A stretch of 64,000 bases of DNA, taken from NCBI GenBank assembly GCA_004297765.1, contig SCTZ01000177.1, positions 16,930-80,929 on the forward strand. Direction: 5' to 3'. Numbering within the stretch: the first letter of the stretch is position 1; the number at the start of each line of letters is the position of its first letter. Below the pieces are notes generated by a model. It was not told the DNA's origin. It did no database searches and saw only the letters and a list, made by a program, of their open reading frames with translations. The stretch is from Chloroflexota bacterium. Lineage in GTDB: Bacteria; Chloroflexota; Dehalococcoidia; FW602-bin16. Both the position numbers and the translations under genes were made by a program. This document shows, piece by piece, positions 1 through 9,489 of this stretch.

Positions 1-1
1 C

Positions 2-1081
2 GCCATCGTCGCTATCACCCGGCGAGGTCGAGAGCAGGGGCTACAGCTGCAGGCCGGTCTGCCTGGTGCCACGCTCTACCTGCTGCACGGCGCTCTGCCA
101 CCTAAAGAAGTAGTGGACGGCAAGCCGTCCTTTGTACCGTATACTGGGCACCTACGCGACCTGGTCGACGAGCTTTTTCCGCGCACGCGCTCACTGGTGT
201 TGATCTGCGCCGCGGGCATTGCCGTGCGCCTGATCGCGCCGCATCTGGTGAGCAAGCGTTTGGATCCGTCCGTCGTAGTGGTGGACGAGCAGGGGCGCTA
301 TGCCATCAGCCTGCTCTCTGGCCATCTTGGTGGCGCCAACGAGCTGGCGGCGCGCGTGGCGACTGTCTTGGGCGCGCAGCCCATCATCACCACGGCCTCG
401 GACCTGGCCGGTACTATCGCCGTCGATCTGGTGGGCGCGGAGTACGGCTGGCATATCGAGAACCCCGATCGGCTTACGGAGCTCAGCGCGGCACTGGTCA
501 ACGGTCTTTCGGTCGGTCTCTATCAGGATGCGGGCGAGCGGGATTGGTGGCCACGGGACAAACCCCTACCCGCGAACGTCGTGCGCTGCACCGATTCGGG
601 ACGACTGTCCAAAGGAGGGTACGCGGCCGCGCTGCTGATTAGCGATCACTTGATCACGGACTCGCGCGCGCTTCCGGCCTGCACGGTGATCTATCGCCCC
701 CGCTCCCTGGTCCTCGGCATCGGCTGCAATCGTGGGACTTCAAGCGCCGAGATTGGCGATCTGGTCGGCCGCACCTTGCGTGAGCATGGCTTCTCCGACC
801 GTAGCATCAGGCGGCTGGCCACGGTCGATCTGAAGCGAGACGAGGCCGGGCTGACCGCGTACGCGGATCAGATCGGCGTGCCGATCTCCTACTTCTCCGC
901 GGCCGAGCTGGCCGCTGTTGAAGAGCTACCGAATCCGTCCGCCATGGTGAGCGACCACGTAGGTACGCCCGGCGTCTGCGAGCCCGCCGCCCTCCTGGCC
1001 GCCGCAACTGCACGGCTCGTCATTCCGAAGGTCAAGCAAGGCAACGTCACGCTGGCGGTTGCTAGAATCGAGGATTCCTAG
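2..1081 (+). CDS. cbiG: Cobalamin biosynthesis protein CbiG (cobalt-precorrin-5A hydrolase), 5' end outside window
   Basis: The reading frame is open from base 2, and its first residues (AIVAITRRGREQGLQLQAGL) match the usual CbiG N-terminus. The gene therefore starts upstream of the window, and the GTG at 113 is internal. CbiG opens the delta-lactone ring of cobalt-precorrin-5A in the anaerobic corrin pathway. The N-terminal and central regions include AAGIAVRLIAPHL and SLLSGHLGGANELA, typical of the CbiG N/mid domains. The C-terminal domain starts near LVLGIGCNRGTSS and ends with VKQGNVTLAVAR. The stop codon directly abuts the cbiH ATG, so the genes are translationally linked. Confidence 0.93.
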   Translation, partial: AIVAITRRGREQGLQLQAGLPGATLYLLHGALPPKEVVDGKPSFVPYTGHLRDLVDELFPRTRSLVLICAAGIAVRLIAPHLVSKRLDPSVVVVDEQGRYAISLLSGHLGGANELAARVATVLGAQPIITTASDLAGTIAVDLVGAEYGWHIENPDRLTELSAALVNGLSVGLYQDAGERDWWPRDKPLPANVVRCTDSGRLSKGGYAAALLISDHLITDSRALPACTVIYRPRSLVLGIGCNRGTSSAEIGDLVGRTLREHGFSDRSIRRLATVDLKRDEAGLTAYADQIGVPISYFSAAELAAVEELPNPSAMVSDHVGTPGVCEPAALLAAATARLVIPKVKQGNVTLAVARIEDS

Positions 1082-1867
1082 ATGATGGAGAACGAACCCC
1101 CCACGGCGGGAACGATTTTTCTGGTGGGGCTCGGCCCTGGCGCGATCGAGCAGCTCTCGGCGCAGGCGCGCAGTGTGCTCGAGAGAGCCGAGGTTGTGGT
1201 TGGATACACCTCATACGTCAAGCTGATCCAGAGCTTGCTGGACGGCAAGGACGTGGTGCGCACCGGCATGGGAGACGAGGTCGCCCGCGCCCGCCGAGCC
1301 ATCGAATTGGCCGCGGAAGGGAAGATCGTGGCTGTGGTGTGCAGCGGAGACGCGGGCGTCTACGGAATGTCCGGCCTGATCTACGAGCTGCTGAAGGCGT
1401 CGGGCTGGACGGGCGATCAGTCGCCGGAAGTGGTCTCCGTGCCAGGGATTCCGGCCCTCATCGCCGCCGCGTCCCTGCTCGGGGCCCCGCTCATGCACGA
1501 CTTCGCGGCCATCAGCCTGAGCGACCTGCTCACGCCTTGGGAGACCATCCGTCGGCGGCTTAAGGCGGCTGCCCAGGGCGACTTCGTGATCGGCCTGTAT
1601 AATCCCAGCAGCCGACAGCGCCGCAACCAGATCGTGGAGGCGCGGGAGATACTGCTGAGTTGCCGTGATCCGCGCACTCCGGTCGGGGTGGTGACCAAGG
1701 CGTACCGGCCCGGGCAGAGCATTGTCATCGCTGATCTGGCTCATTTGCTGGACGTGCCCATCGACATGCAGAGCATCGTGGTGGTGGGGAACTCGACCAC
1801 CTTCGCTTTCGCCGGCCGGATGGTGACGCCGCGCGGCTACGCTGGCAAGTATGATCTGAACGGCTGA
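1082..1867 (+). CDS. cbiH: Precorrin-3B C17-methyltransferase (CbiH/CobJ)
   Basis: A 261-residue SAM-dependent methyltransferase of the corrin/porphyrin (tetrapyrrole methylase) family that methylates C17 during ring contraction. Family marks are the N-terminal glycine-rich FLVGLGPGAIEQLS, the GYTSYVKLI segment and VVCSGDAGVYGMSGLIYE, followed by VPGIPALIAAASLLGAPL and the C-terminal VVVGNSTTF. Its length equals that of stand-alone CbiH. The ATG follows the cbiG stop without a gap and cbiA starts 10 bases after the stop, so the three genes form one operon. Clear family assignment. Confidence 0.95.
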   Translation: MMENEPPTAGTIFLVGLGPGAIEQLSAQARSVLERAEVVVGYTSYVKLIQSLLDGKDVVRTGMGDEVARARRAIELAAEGKIVAVVCSGDAGVYGMSGLIYELLKASGWTGDQSPEVVSVPGIPALIAAASLLGAPLMHDFAAISLSDLLTPWETIRRRLKAAAQGDFVIGLYNPSSRQRRNQIVEAREILLSCRDPRTPVGVVTKAYRPGQSIVIADLAHLLDVPIDMQSIVVVGNSTTFAFAGRMVTPRGYAGKYDLNG

Positions 1868-1877
1868 GCGGTCATCC

Positions 1878-3269
1878 ATGAGGAGTATTCCGCGCATCCT
1901 CATCGCCGGGACGACCAGCGGCGTGGGCAAGACCACCATCACCGCGGGTCTCATCGCCAGCCTGACGGCCCGCGGCCTGCGCGTGCAGCCTTACAAGTGC
2001 GGTCCCGACTATATCGATCCCTCCTACCACTCCCTGGCCGCAGGGCGTCCCTGCCGCAACCTGGATAGCTGGATGCTGCCCCGATCGGCCATGTTGGAGG
2101 TCTTCTCGCGCGCCTGCCAGGACGTGGACGTCGCCGTGATCGAGGGCGTGATGGGCCTCTACGACGGCCACGGCGACCTGGACGATGAAGGCAGCTCGGC
2201 TGAGATCGCGCGCCTGCTGAATGTACCGGTGATCCTGGTGGCGGATGTAGGGAAGGTCGCTTCCTCCGCGGCGGCCATGATTCTGGGGTATCAGCAGTTC
2301 GACCCCCGTGTGCGGATCGCGGGCGCGATCCTCAATCGTGTGGGGAGCCCCAGCCATCTGCGCTGGATTCAGGAGCCGCTGGAGCGCAAGGTCAAGGTTC
2401 CGGTTGTCGGTCATCTGCCAAAGAACGCGCAGTTGCACCTGCCCGAGCGGCATCTCGGTCTGATCCCCGCCGCGGAAAGCGTCACCCTGGCCGAGAGTCT
2501 GGCGCGCATCCGGTCCCAGGTCGAGGTCACCGTGGATGTGGATGCCATCCTCGCCATCGCTCGCGGTGCCGGACCACTGCGGACGCAGGACGCGCCCTGC
2601 CTTTTCCCCGGCACCGACGTGGAGACGCGGGCGACTATCGCCGTGGCCCGGGACGAAGCCTTCAGCTTCTACTACCAGGACAACCTCGACCTGCTAACCG
2701 CCTGGGGTGCGCGGATCGTCCCGGTTAGCCCGCTGCGGGATCGCGGCCTGCCTCCGGAGGCCGACGGGCTCTACATCGGGGGCGGCTTCCCCGAGCTCTA
2801 CGCCGCAGATCTGGCTGACAACACCTCGTTTCTGAGCTCAATCAGAGAGGCCGCCCAGCGTAACATGCCCATCTGCGCCGAGTGCGGCGGCCTGATGTAC
2901 CTGTCCCAGGGCATCGCCGACAAAGAGGGTCACAGACATGAGCTAGCGGGTCTCGTTCCCGGCTGGTCCATCATGCAGCGCCAGCGGGTGCGCATGGGCT
3001 ACGTGACGGCCGAGGTGCTCCGCGATAACCCACTCGCCCGCCAGGGAGAGCGCTTGCGCGGCCATGAGTTCCACTGGTCAACACTGGAGGGGCAGCTTGC
3101 CGCACCGGCCTACCACCTGGAGGGAAAGGACCCGCGGCCGGAAGGTCACGCTGTTGGCAATCTATTGGCCTCATACGTTCATCTGCATTTCGGTGCTCAT
3201 CCAGAGACGGCGAGGCGGTTTGTGGACGCGTGCTCGGAGTGGAGGGAAACAGGTGGGAGCAAGTGCTGA
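1878..3269 (+). CDS. cbiA: Cobyrinic acid a,c-diamide synthase (CbiA/CobB)
   Basis: A 463-residue ATP-dependent amidotransferase that converts cobyrinate to its a,c-diamide using glutamine. The N-terminal half is a dethiobiotin-synthetase-like ATPase with P-loop GTTSGVGKTT (residues 11-20) and KCGPDYIDPSYH. The C-terminal half is a class I glutamine amidotransferase with the nucleophile in CAECGGLMYL (about residue 335) and a GHEFHWS segment near the end. Last gene of the cobalamin operon. A cobalamin pathway is relevant here because two B12-dependent mutase large subunits lie further along the window. Confidence 0.95.
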   Translation: MRSIPRILIAGTTSGVGKTTITAGLIASLTARGLRVQPYKCGPDYIDPSYHSLAAGRPCRNLDSWMLPRSAMLEVFSRACQDVDVAVIEGVMGLYDGHGDLDDEGSSAEIARLLNVPVILVADVGKVASSAAAMILGYQQFDPRVRIAGAILNRVGSPSHLRWIQEPLERKVKVPVVGHLPKNAQLHLPERHLGLIPAAESVTLAESLARIRSQVEVTVDVDAILAIARGAGPLRTQDAPCLFPGTDVETRATIAVARDEAFSFYYQDNLDLLTAWGARIVPVSPLRDRGLPPEADGLYIGGGFPELYAADLADNTSFLSSIREAAQRNMPICAECGGLMYLSQGIADKEGHRHELAGLVPGWSIMQRQRVRMGYVTAEVLRDNPLARQGERLRGHEFHWSTLEGQLAAPAYHLEGKDPRPEGHAVGNLLASYVHLHFGAHPETARRFVDACSEWRETGGSKC

Positions 3270-3498
3270 ACCTTGCGCCGGTATGTCCAGGCTCTGGGTG
3301 GGTGTTTCAGACTCGAAGTGGCTGTGCACCATCTACCGCATCAAGAAGCCGAGCATTCCCACCAGCCAGTACCACATTCCTAATCCACAGAGCAAGCATT
3401 GCCAGAAAGATAGCCAGTAGTTGTGATTCAACGACGCGCGCGACTTGGCCATTGGAAACCCGAGATCGGAATCGCTACCACGCACTCTCTTCACCCAA
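3270..3498. other. Non-coding gap between convergent genes
   Basis: No convincing gene, terminator hairpin or repeat was seen. A minus-strand reading frame here could encode a 39-residue hydrophobic peptide (ATG near 3453), but no ribosome binding site precedes it, so it is not called. Confidence 0.4.
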
Positions 3499-4986
3499 TT
3501 ACTTCGTGGCAGCAATATCGCTGAGCAGTAGCTGTTTCGCCTCAGATGCCGCGCGTGCTTGCACCCTACCCCAATTCCACGTGCGCCAGTCTGGATTGGC
3601 CGCATTCGCCCACCTCTCCTGGATATTGCGTGCTATTGCCTGACGATCTTCTTCCGGAATGGATGGTAGGGCTTCCAGCAGCGCGGGCACGGCATCCGCG
3701 CTCAGGACGGCCACGTACTGGGCGTCCAGGGGGCGCTCGGCGCTAGCACGGCCAACGTTGGTGTGCACGATGAGCTCATCGGGGTTGATCCAATTCAGGA
3801 GGGCGATGGCCAGAAAGCCAGCCATCACCATGCCGAAGACGAATCGTTCCCGCTTGCCCCGCCAGACCGTGCCCAGGAACCAGAGGAAGACCACGGCGAT
3901 CCAAATCATGAAGGCCGTGGTGTATAGTCGCAACTCGGTCAACCCAAACTCCGCCTGATACAGGCGCATGCGCTGGAAAGCCGAGACTATGATCACGAAG
4001 ACTAATCCTACCAGCAGTGCTACCAGCAGACGGAATATGTGCAGGTGCCTGGGATTCTCCTTGCGAGCAAGCCAGTCCATGGTCAAGAGCAGCGGCAACA
4101 CCAATGCTGCGACGGTGACCAGCTCGAAGAAGCCACGCCGCGCGTATTCGGCATAAGTAAGAGTAATGGAAGCTTCGACGAGCTCCGCGCCACCGAAGAA
4201 GTAGCGAAACTGTACGAGGACGAACGCGAGGAACAGGGCATTGAGAGTGCCAAGCACAATACTGACCTCGACGGCACCGAGCGATTGAAAACCCGGGATC
4301 GGAATCGTCACTCCATCAGCCCGCCGATGCTCGATCAGCATCAACCAGAGATAGCCGCCAGCACACCAGGTCAGCGCGACAATCAGCGTGAGATGTCCCA
4401 GCAGGTCCAGGAGGTCGAACTGAAAGATGCGGTTGACCAATCCATCGAAGGCCGCGTCGGCTTGCATGAAGAGGCTGCCGAAGACGATCACCAGCGGAAC
4501 AGTGATGGCCAGGCCACGGGCGATGGCCAGACCATGCCCGGCTAGCCCGGTCCGTGGCACCTCCTGCCAACGAATAGTCGCGAAAACGAGGGCGGACGTG
4601 CCCAGGAGGGCTGACACTCCTACCATCAGGGCATTTGTCACCAGACCGGTGATCGTCATGGCGAAAATCTGACCTGAACGTAGACGCAAGGCGACGAGCG
4701 TCAGCGTCGCGAGCAGTGCAAGGAAGTTCAACAGACCCAGGGTCTGCGAGTCCCGCCACGCGAACGCCCCTGCGAAGAGAATCGCGGGCAGAACCGTCCA
4801 CAGCCCGCCGCCCACCAGCCCAATATTCTGCCAATGCGCTACGAGGAGTATGCCCAATGCGAGGAAGCCTGTCCAGAGCGCAACGTTCAGACCCCAGGGC
4901 ATCGTACGCAGCAGGCTATCCGCGATGATGCCGAGTACCAGAGCGATCCCGATTATCCCAAGTCCCAGCTTGGTTTTGTGGCCCAC
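3499..4986 (-). CDS. DUF4173-type polytopic membrane protein
   Basis: A 495-residue protein with about 12 hydrophobic segments, starting with LGIIGIALVLGIIADSLL. The long central block (SFLDLL-type loops, FRYFFGGAELVEASITLTYAEYARRGFFELV) is typical of DUF4173 proteins, whose function is unknown. The hydrophilic C-terminal tail, about 90 residues, carries DAQYVAVLSADAVPALLEALP and tryptophan-rich repeats and should lie on one face of the membrane. GTG start, preceded on the minus strand by GGAGAGGAAAG. It stands alone and is convergent with the cobalamin operon. Family assignment is fairly sure; no function is proposed. Confidence 0.75.
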   Translation of the reverse strand: MGHKTKLGLGIIGIALVLGIIADSLLRTMPWGLNVALWTGFLALGILLVAHWQNIGLVGGGLWTVLPAILFAGAFAWRDSQTLGLLNFLALLATLTLVALRLRSGQIFAMTITGLVTNALMVGVSALLGTSALVFATIRWQEVPRTGLAGHGLAIARGLAITVPLVIVFGSLFMQADAAFDGLVNRIFQFDLLDLLGHLTLIVALTWCAGGYLWLMLIEHRRADGVTIPIPGFQSLGAVEVSIVLGTLNALFLAFVLVQFRYFFGGAELVEASITLTYAEYARRGFFELVTVAALVLPLLLTMDWLARKENPRHLHIFRLLVALLVGLVFVIIVSAFQRMRLYQAEFGLTELRLYTTAFMIWIAVVFLWFLGTVWRGKRERFVFGMVMAGFLAIALLNWINPDELIVHTNVGRASAERPLDAQYVAVLSADAVPALLEALPSIPEEDRQAIARNIQERWANAANPDWRTWNWGRVQARAASEAKQLLLSDIAATK

Positions 4987-5533
4987 GTTCAGCTTTCCTC
5001 TCCGTAAACACCGCGCTAACGGCTATGCCGGACATCTTTGTCGACGGTGTTTGCTTTCACCAGTATTGTCCGCTTGTACGGATTTGCCCTGCCGTTCTAT
5101 CTTCATGCTACGCTGAGCGCCGAGGTGCAGTCCACGTCTTGAGGATGGCATCGCACGCACTCAGGTGCTTGACACACGGGTGCGTCGGTGGATAGTGTGT
5201 AGATTGGCGGACCAATAGGCGTTCGCTGTGGTTCTCGGACCGACTGGATAACCACCCCGTCCCACGTAGTGGCGGACGGCTCTGTCCGCCAGGGGGGGCA
5301 GGGCAGGTGGTGGGTTGGGGGAACGCTGTCGTTTGCGCGTGGATGCCCGTGCATTGTCGGCTGACTGTTGCGCGACCTGGCGTGCCGGCGGTTGGGACAG
5401 GGGCGAGGCCGGCCCCGCCACCCCTGGCGGACAGCGCCGTCCGCCACTACGCACGGTCGGGAGACGGCTTGACGATTGCGTGAATCGCTGTAGCAACTAC
5501 ATGTCTGTCGGTTGCAGGCGGAGGCGATGATCC
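4987..5533. other. Divergent intergenic region with a 187-bp inverted-repeat element
   Basis: This stretch separates the divergently transcribed DUF4173 gene and the response regulator. It contains the element at 5265-5451, listed separately. A possible but weak promoter for the regulator operon is TTGACA at 5169-5174 with TAGTGT 18 bases downstream. Several small reading frames overlap the repeat and are artefacts of its GC bias. Confidence 0.4.
5265..5451. repeat. MITE-like element, family C copy 1
   Basis: The two ends are 26-base inverted repeats (5265-5290 and 5426-5451) matching at 25 of 26 positions by hand. Each end begins CGTAGTGGCGGACGGC and contains its own small hairpin, GGCGGAC...GTCCGCC. 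The middle is G-rich on the left and C-rich on the right. No reading frame of interest lies inside. The same ends recur at 31068-31159, which supports a dispersed non-autonomous element. Confidence 0.75.
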
Positions 5534-6283
5534 ATGCTTGATCTGATGGTGGTCGAAGACAACGAGAGGCTACGTGTAGCGCTGCGGACTGGGCTGGGGG
5601 GCACCGGTGCGGTGCGGGTCGTGTCGGATTGCGACAGCGGCGAGGCGGCTCTGGAGATCTGTCTGACCCAGCCGCCGGATGCGATTCTGATGGATGTCCA
5701 ACTGGCTGGGAAGATGAACGGTATCGAGGCGGCCGTGGCCATTCGACGCGAATTTCCGCGCCTGCCGGTGGTGTTCTACTCGATTCAGGACGACGAAGTC
5801 TATTACCGAGCCTTTCGGCGCTCCGGCATCATCAGCCACTACGCCTACGTGCGGAAGTCCAACTATCTGTTGCCCCAGATGATTGTGCCGCTGCTGCGGG
5901 ATGCGGTAGCGGGACGCAGCTTCATCGATCCCGAGATCGAGTCGCGGGTTCAGGAGGTGCGCCAGAAGGATGAGCAATCGCCCATGGCCCTGCTTGAGCC
6001 GAGCGAGCAACACGTGGCGCGGCTGCTGGCGCAGGGCCTGAGCAACGAGCAGATAGCGTCCCAGTTGGGTTTTCGGGACAAACGCACCATCAGCCGCACC
6101 AACGGGCAGATCTATGCGGCCTGGGGTCTGGCGGCGAGCACGACGGACGAGAAGATCGCGCGCACCCGCGCGGCCCTCATTGTGCGAGAAGGGCGCCTGA
6201 TCACGTGGGATGAGTCCGGTACGCCCCACGTCCTCGACGCGCGCGGCTCCCGGATACCGTATGAATTGCGTCTCGACCGATGA
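5534..6283 (+). CDS. Response regulator, receiver plus LuxR-type HTH
   Basis: A 249-residue two-component response regulator. The receiver domain covers residues 1-125, with acidic pocket E8/D9, phospho-acceptor D54 in AILMDVQ and a lysine near 111 (YVRKSNY). A helix-turn-helix follows (LEPSEQHVARLLAQGLSNEQIASQLGF), most like the LuxR/NarL type, although the segment after it (RDKRTISRTNGQIYAAWGL) is unusual and the C-terminal 50 residues are not recognised. GGAGGCGATGATCC precedes the ATG. The sensor kinase starts 22 bases downstream and is its likely partner. Confidence 0.85.
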   Translation: MLDLMVVEDNERLRVALRTGLGGTGAVRVVSDCDSGEAALEICLTQPPDAILMDVQLAGKMNGIEAAVAIRREFPRLPVVFYSIQDDEVYYRAFRRSGIISHYAYVRKSNYLLPQMIVPLLRDAVAGRSFIDPEIESRVQEVRQKDEQSPMALLEPSEQHVARLLAQGLSNEQIASQLGFRDKRTISRTNGQIYAAWGLAASTTDEKIARTRAALIVREGRLITWDESGTPHVLDARGSRIPYELRLDR

Positions 6284-6305
6284 GCATCTGCTGGGGAGGC
6301 AGTGA

Positions 6306-8414
6306 TTGCTGGTAGAGCTTGTCGTCTGGGCCATTCGTGCTCTGTCGCTGTTCAACACGATCGCCTTTCTATGGCTGGGATTGGCGGTTCTGCTGAACGC
6401 GGAGCGGCGTACCCTGGGTACATGGGTGGCGGGCGGTGGACTGCTCATGGCGGGGCTCTTCTTCGGCGTTCACACCACAATAGTGGCGCGAGATCCGGGC
6501 ACCCTGGGCGCGGAATTCGCCTTCTGGTGGCGTGCAGGCTGGTCGCTTTTCATCGGCTCGCCCTACATGTGGTACGTCGTGATAGCCTGGTATACCAATG
6601 TTTTCCGCACACGTTGGCACCGCTCCTGGCTCTGCGCGCTGGGGCTGCTCGGAGTGGGGGCTCTGGCGTTCGCCGGATCCCGGACCCTGCTGCCGGACTA
6701 CGACACTCTGATCTATCGGGCGCCGGTTGCTATCGTGTCCATCGCCGGGGTGCCGATCGTCGTCCTGGTCTACTCGGCCTATGGAGTTCTGTGTGCCGCT
6801 CTGGCTCTGGCGGCGCTGCGGCGTCCCGCGGCCTCACACCGCTTGATGGGCGACTTCGGCCGCCGGCGCGCCCGCCCCTGGCTGATGGCGGCCTCGTTGC
6901 TTCTACTCGTGATGACGGTGGCCCTGGGTGTGGTCGGAGCCTGGCTTCTGCATGTGCTACAGCTAGGGCCGCTTGTCGTGTTCTCTCCACCTACACTGAC
7001 TATTCTCAATGGAATCGATCTGGCGGTCTCAGCTCTACTCGGGCTAACGGTCATACTGATGGGCCGGGCTGTCGTATCCTACGAGGTTTTCACGGGCAAG
7101 GCCCTGCCGCGCGGAGGGCTGCGTCGCCACTGGCGCAACAGCCTGATTTTGGCCGCCGGCTATGGGATTGTGGTGGGAGGAAGTCTGAGCCTGCCGGTCG
7201 ATGCCATCTATCGGTTGCTGCTGGCGACAATGCTACTTGTTGTTTTCTATGCCCTCCTCAGTTGGCGCTCCTTCGCTGAGCGCGAACAAAGCATTCAACG
7301 TCTGCGCCCCTTTGTCGCCAGTCAGCGCTTATACGACCATCTGCTCAGAACGGCCGATCCGCTCGACGTGGACGTGGCGGCGCCCTTCCGCGCTCTCTGT
7401 GAGACGGTGTTGGGCGCGCGTGTCGCCCATCTCGCCGCGATGGGACCACTGGCGCCCCTGACCGGTCCGCCTCTGACTCACCCCGAAGGCTCCCCTCCTC
7501 CGGCGGCGGAGCTGCAGAGGCTGGCCGGGGAGCTACAGTCATCGACAGCGATTTGTCTACCGGTCGATCCCAGGCGGTTTGAGGGTGCGGTGTGGGCCGT
7601 GCCTCTATGGAGCGAGCGTGGGTTGATCGGAGTTCTCCTGTTGGGCGACAAGCGCGATGGCGGGCTCTACGTCCAGGAGGAGATAGAGGTCGCGCGGGCC
7701 ACAGGCGAGCGGCTCATAGACACGAAGGCGGGAGCCGAGATGGCCAGACGGCTGATGACTTTGCAGCGGCGCCAACTGGCCGAGAGTCAGGTGCTGGACG
7801 GTCAAACGCGGCACGTGCTGCACGACGACGTCTTGCCGCGCGTGCACGCGGCTATCCTCACGCTGAGCGGTTCATCCACCGTTGGAGTCGAGGCCACTGA
7901 GGCAATGCAGATGCTGGCAGATGTGCATCATCGCCTATCTGATCTGCTGCGGGCAATGCCGGCCTCGTTAGCACCGGATGTCGCCCAGTTGGGGTTGATT
8001 GGTGCTCTACGGCAGGTGATCGAAGGTGAGCTGAAAGGCGCCTTCGAGACGGTGAGTTGGCAGATCGAGCCGGAGGCCGAGTTGGCAGCGCAGGCAGTGC
8101 CCCTGCTGGTGGCTGAGGTAACCTTCCGCGCCGCTCGCGAGGCGATCAGGAACGCCGCCCGTCACGGCCGGGGAGAAGACGTGGGGCGCCCGCTTCATCT
8201 CGCTATCACCATGGCTCGCGACGATGGACTCATCCTGACGGTTGTCGACAATGGGGTCGGGCTGCGGGCGCCCGCCGTGAACGCGGGCACTGGGCAAGGA
8301 TTAGTATTGCACAGCACGATCATGGCAGTTATCGGGGGAACGCTATCGGCCATGGCTACGCCGGGCATGGGCACGCGCGTGATCCTGACTTTTCCTCTGT
8401 CGCAGGAACTCTAG
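6306..8414 (+). CDS. Membrane sensor histidine kinase with 7TM-like N-terminus and GAF-like region
   Basis: About 702 residues. The N-terminal 330 residues hold 7-8 hydrophobic helices, followed by a GAF-like cytosolic region (about 340-480). The dimerisation helix contains HVLHDDVLPRVH; the phospho-acceptor is the His near residue 506, as in HisKA_3-type kinases. The ATPase domain has the N-box REAIRNAARHG, G1 VVDNGVGL and G2 GTGQGLVLHS. TTG start chosen because GGGGAGG lies 6 bases upstream at 6293-6299. Kinases of this class pair with LuxR-type regulators, matching the upstream gene. The signal sensed is not evident. Confidence 0.88.
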   Translation: MLVELVVWAIRALSLFNTIAFLWLGLAVLLNAERRTLGTWVAGGGLLMAGLFFGVHTTIVARDPGTLGAEFAFWWRAGWSLFIGSPYMWYVVIAWYTNVFRTRWHRSWLCALGLLGVGALAFAGSRTLLPDYDTLIYRAPVAIVSIAGVPIVVLVYSAYGVLCAALALAALRRPAASHRLMGDFGRRRARPWLMAASLLLLVMTVALGVVGAWLLHVLQLGPLVVFSPPTLTILNGIDLAVSALLGLTVILMGRAVVSYEVFTGKALPRGGLRRHWRNSLILAAGYGIVVGGSLSLPVDAIYRLLLATMLLVVFYALLSWRSFAEREQSIQRLRPFVASQRLYDHLLRTADPLDVDVAAPFRALCETVLGARVAHLAAMGPLAPLTGPPLTHPEGSPPPAAELQRLAGELQSSTAICLPVDPRRFEGAVWAVPLWSERGLIGVLLLGDKRDGGLYVQEEIEVARATGERLIDTKAGAEMARRLMTLQRRQLAESQVLDGQTRHVLHDDVLPRVHAAILTLSGSSTVGVEATEAMQMLADVHHRLSDLLRAMPASLAPDVAQLGLIGALRQVIEGELKGAFETVSWQIEPEAELAAQAVPLLVAEVTFRAAREAIRNAARHGRGEDVGRPLHLAITMARDDGLILTVVDNGVGLRAPAVNAGTGQGLVLHSTIMAVIGGTLSAMATPGMGTRVILTFPLSQEL

Positions 8415-8448
8415 CCGGCCAGCCTCGGAGAGTTGAAGTTGTAGACTC

Positions 8449-9489
8449 TTATCGTTCGACGCGCCTCTCGCTCCTGAGGAAATCGGAGATCTTGCGCTCG
8501 CTATCGCGCAGTCGGCGCACTACCTCCAGAAAATGGCGCAGACGCACCTTGGCGCGCTTGCCCAGACCGTACTCGTCGTTGCCGTCCAGCGTGATGGCCG
8601 GCATGCCAGCGGTACGGCGCAGGAGCATGGCCGGGAGCTCTCGGCCGCAGAAGGCCTGATTGTAGTGGATGATCCCGTCCACCCGGCGGGCCTTCAGCTC
8701 TGCCGTGATGTCGCGGAGGCGGTGCGAGATCAGGTAGGGCCGGGTGAGGCTGGCGTACTGCTCCGCCAACGACTGACCGGGATTGGGGATGGCCCGTTGG
8801 CGCTGAGTTTCGTTGAAGACCACGTGGGCGCCCTCGGACTCGAGGAAATGGTAGAGATCCCACGCGAAGAGCGCTGGAGCACCGACGTACGCCAGACGCA
8901 CACAGTCGCCGCTGTAGGGCCGGCGTTGTGAGACCATTTGGAGCAGTTGCCGAGCTTCGTCACAGTAGCGAATGTGGCTGCCGCTAAAGTCCGACGTGTC
9001 CAGCAGGCTCTTGTGGTTCTCCCAGCCGTTCACCAACCCCTCGCTCCATGTCAGGTCGTCGATCTGCAGGGCCAGTCCGCGCGCCTCACTCAGTTCCTCG
9101 CGGACCGACTCGGCGCGATGCAGCGTGGTGCCCAATTGCTCCGCTAGGTCCTCCAGCTTCTTCTGTACGAGCAGCTGGTTGGCCTGGTCAGGATAGGCGA
9201 ACGATAGGACACGCACTCCCTGGCTCTTCAGCATGGGTAGTAATAGTGTATTGCTGGCGCAGTTGCCTTCGACGCCGATCACGGTCTTTAATCCCAATTC
9301 GAGGCAGACTCCGTAGATACCTTTGGTGCGCGCGCACGAGCGGATGGGGAACCCGTCCTCCTCGGCTCGCTGCACGAAGCGGCCCGGATCGTCGTCGGCC
9401 AGAAAGACGTTGCCAAGGTCCACCGGCCAATAGCCCGCGGCGATGAGGACCTCTATAGGTACCTGAGCAGTTATCCCTATCTTCTCCAC
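8449..9489 (-). CDS. 2-hydroxyacyl-CoA dehydratase D-component family protein (HgdB/FldC-like)
   Basis: A 346-residue protein of the 2-hydroxyglutaryl-CoA dehydratase/benzoyl-CoA reductase B/C-subunit family, whose members bind a [4Fe-4S] cluster and act in radical dehydration or reduction of CoA esters. Candidate cluster cysteines are in RSCARTKG, EGNCASNT and QAFCGRE, the positions used by the family. GTG start at 9489, preceded by AAAGGAG at 5-base spacing; the longer open frame to 9540 lacks a site. The usual partner subunit and ATP-dependent activator are absent from the window. It could act with remote partners or belong to the single-protein subfamily of unknown role. Confidence 0.8.
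   Translation of the reverse strand: MEKIGITAQVPIEVLIAAGYWPVDLGNVFLADDDPGRFVQRAEEDGFPIRSCARTKGIYGVCLELGLKTVIGVEGNCASNTLLLPMLKSQGVRVLSFAYPDQANQLLVQKKLEDLAEQLGTTLHRAESVREELSEARGLALQIDDLTWSEGLVNGWENHKSLLDTSDFSGSHIRYCDEARQLLQMVSQRRPYSGDCVRLAYVGAPALFAWDLYHFLESEGAHVVFNETQRQRAIPNPGQSLAEQYASLTRPYLISHRLRDITAELKARRVDGIIHYNQAFCGRELPAMLLRRTAGMPAITLDGNDEYGLGKRAKVRLRHFLEVVRRLRDSERKISDFLRSERRVER

Noticed and set aside
3333..3605. Minus-strand frame ending in a 39-residue hydrophobic peptide
   Set aside because: No ribosome binding site and it overlaps the end of the DUF4173 gene; could be real but unsupported.
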